Origin: Bifidobacterium felsineum
GTDB taxonomy: Bacteria; Actinomycetota; Actinomycetes; Actinomycetales; Bifidobacteriaceae
Assembly: GCF_002802915.1 (NCBI RefSeq)
Contig: NZ_PEBJ01000003.1
Span: forward strand, 186,001 to 250,000
DNA: 64,000 bases
Reading direction: 5' to 3'
Each line of letters begins with the position of its first letter. Position 1 is the stretch's first letter. The notes under the pieces were generated by a model that saw only the letters and a program-made list of their open reading frames with translations, was not told the DNA's origin and made no database searches. The translations under genes and the position numbers were made by a program. This document shows, piece by piece, positions 63,218-64,000 of the stretch.

Positions 63218-64000
63218 TCATTGGCCTTTCTGTGATGGCAGTGCCGCCGCTGCGAAGCCTGCAACGTTGGTGGATAGTGAATCCGACTGCTGCGTTTCCG
63301 GAGACGAGGTGGCACGTATGACGTACTCCTGCAAATCGAGCCGAGTGGCGGATACGCCAGCCGGTAATTCGGAGGAGTCAATCTGCCCGCGCACTACCAC
63401 GGAAAGCAGCTTCCCCATCTCCTCGCGCGAAATGATTTGCAGTTGATTACTGGCAGCGAACGTGGTTACCTGATCAGCCTCGCCAACCAAAACAGTTGCC
63501 CTTGAGCCCACCGATTCGGCATCGAATTCATCGATGATTTTGCCTTGGTCGAGAATGGCGACCCGCTCCACCACATGTGCGATCTCGCTGATGATATGGG
63601 TAGAAAGCACGATGATGCGCGGATAATCACCGAACGATTCCAACAGGAACTTGTAGAACAATTCGCGGTTAGCGGCGTCGAGACCGAGCACTGGCTCGTC
63701 CAGCAACAGCACGTCCACCGGCACGCAGAGGGCGGCCACCAATCGCACAATCATGCGTTGGCCAAGCGAAAGCTGACCGTACAAGCTGCCCGGCATAATG
63801 CCGAATTCGGCGAGCATGCGAGCGCTGAGCGCCCAATCAAAGCCACCGTAATACCGTTCTTCGCGCTTGAAAATCGTGTTGAGCCGAACGCCGACCATGA
63901 ATGGCACGGTTTCATTGAGCAGATAGATGCGTGATTGTGCGACTTCGTTCTCGAAGACGCCCGCCCCGTCTAGTTCAATCGAACCGCCGCTCGGCAGCAG
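63218..64000 (-). CDS. ABC transporter ATPase, C-terminal part (5' end outside window)
   Basis: 260 codons remain. Seen are a Q-loop region, YLLNETVPFMVGVRLN, a variant signature GQLSLGQRMIVRLVAAL, the Walker B in DVLLLDEPVLGLDAA, and the H-loop ILSTH-like IVLSTHIISEIAHVVER. The C-terminal domain (about 100 residues after the H-loop) carries the VLVGEADQV and YVIRATS blocks common in ABC-2 exporter ATPases such as those of the YtrB/BcrA type. Walker A lies beyond the window. It pairs with the following permease. Confidence 0.9.
   Translation of the reverse strand: MLPSGGSIELDGAGVFENEVAQSRIYLLNETVPFMVGVRLNTIFKREERYYGGFDWALSARMLAEFGIMPGSLYGQLSLGQRMIVRLVAALCVPVDVLLLDEPVLGLDAANRELFYKFLLESFGDYPRIIVLSTHIISEIAHVVERVAILDQGKIIDEFDAESVGSRATVLVGEADQVTTFAASNQLQIISREEMGKLLSVVVRGQIDSSELPAGVSATRLDLQEYVIRATSSPETQQSDSLSTNVAGFAAAALPSQKGQ

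Overview
The window is a high-GC, gene-dense stretch of an actinobacterial chromosome. The gene set suggests Bifidobacterium, probably the longum/breve group: PurF with a TTG start, a GH51 arabinofuranosidase, a GH2 beta-galactosidase, LuxS beside transsulfuration genes, an orphan zinc-binding lipoprotein, and numerous palindromic dispersed repeats. This is inferred from protein character; no search was run. Coding density is about 90 percent, and no rRNA, CRISPR array, prophage or intact insertion sequence is visible. The only RNA gene seen is one tRNA-Arg.

Layout. 1-12 kb holds purine synthesis: the 3' two thirds of purL, then a mismatch-type DNA glycosylase, a lactonase-type propeller and an aldo/keto reductase. 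An SOS-controlled Y-family polymerase with a small YolD-like partner comes next on the minus strand, followed by purF-purM-purD. 12-20 kb holds a secreted NlpC/P60 hydrolase, a decayed transposase, an aldehyde dehydrogenase overlapping a GH2 glycosidase, and an LTA-synthase-type membrane enzyme. 20-24 kb (minus) holds purE-purK-zur followed by a zinc-binding lipoprotein with a Zur-type operator. 24-31 kb holds a quinone-oxidoreductase-like enzyme, a DXS-like enzyme with a His/Cys-rich insert, and an ABC ATPase / CARDB-like membrane protein / FtsX permease operon. 31-36 kb holds tRNA-Arg, an RpiR regulator divergent from a GH51 arabinofuranosidase, and an SLC13-type permease. 36-42.5 kb holds a 2-aminoethylphosphonate uptake and degradation cluster: ATPase, a permease fused to its own binding protein, PhnW and PhnX. 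42.5-46 kb (minus) holds pdxS-pdxT and a MocR-type regulator, probably PdxR. 46-54 kb (minus) holds a Q/P-rich membrane transglutaminase-like protein, dnaG, dgt and alr. 54-62 kb holds an APC amino-acid permease, a GNAT acetyltransferase, luxS, recQ, a cystathionine gamma-synthase and a cystathionine beta-synthase. The right edge is an ABC exporter whose ATPase runs off the window.

How the parts fit. Purine synthesis is spread over two strands, with zur travelling behind purEK. LuxS, the CBS-type enzyme and the CGS-type enzyme form a homocysteine recycling and transsulfuration neighbourhood. The phosphonate cluster should import 2-aminoethylphosphonate, transaminate it and cleave the C-P bond.

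The most unusual material lies between genes. (1) Two loci carry four copies of a 20-nt motif, two forward and two inverted, with exactly 42 bp between the starts of tandem copies at both places. (2) A 77-bp core repeat occurs on both sides of phnW, each copy enclosed by about 30-bp inverted arms whose sequence differs between copies. (3) A three-unit array of palindromes with a 60-61 bp period lies between alr and dgt. (4) A palindromic gut-type repeat supplies the C-terminal codons of the cystathionine beta-synthase.
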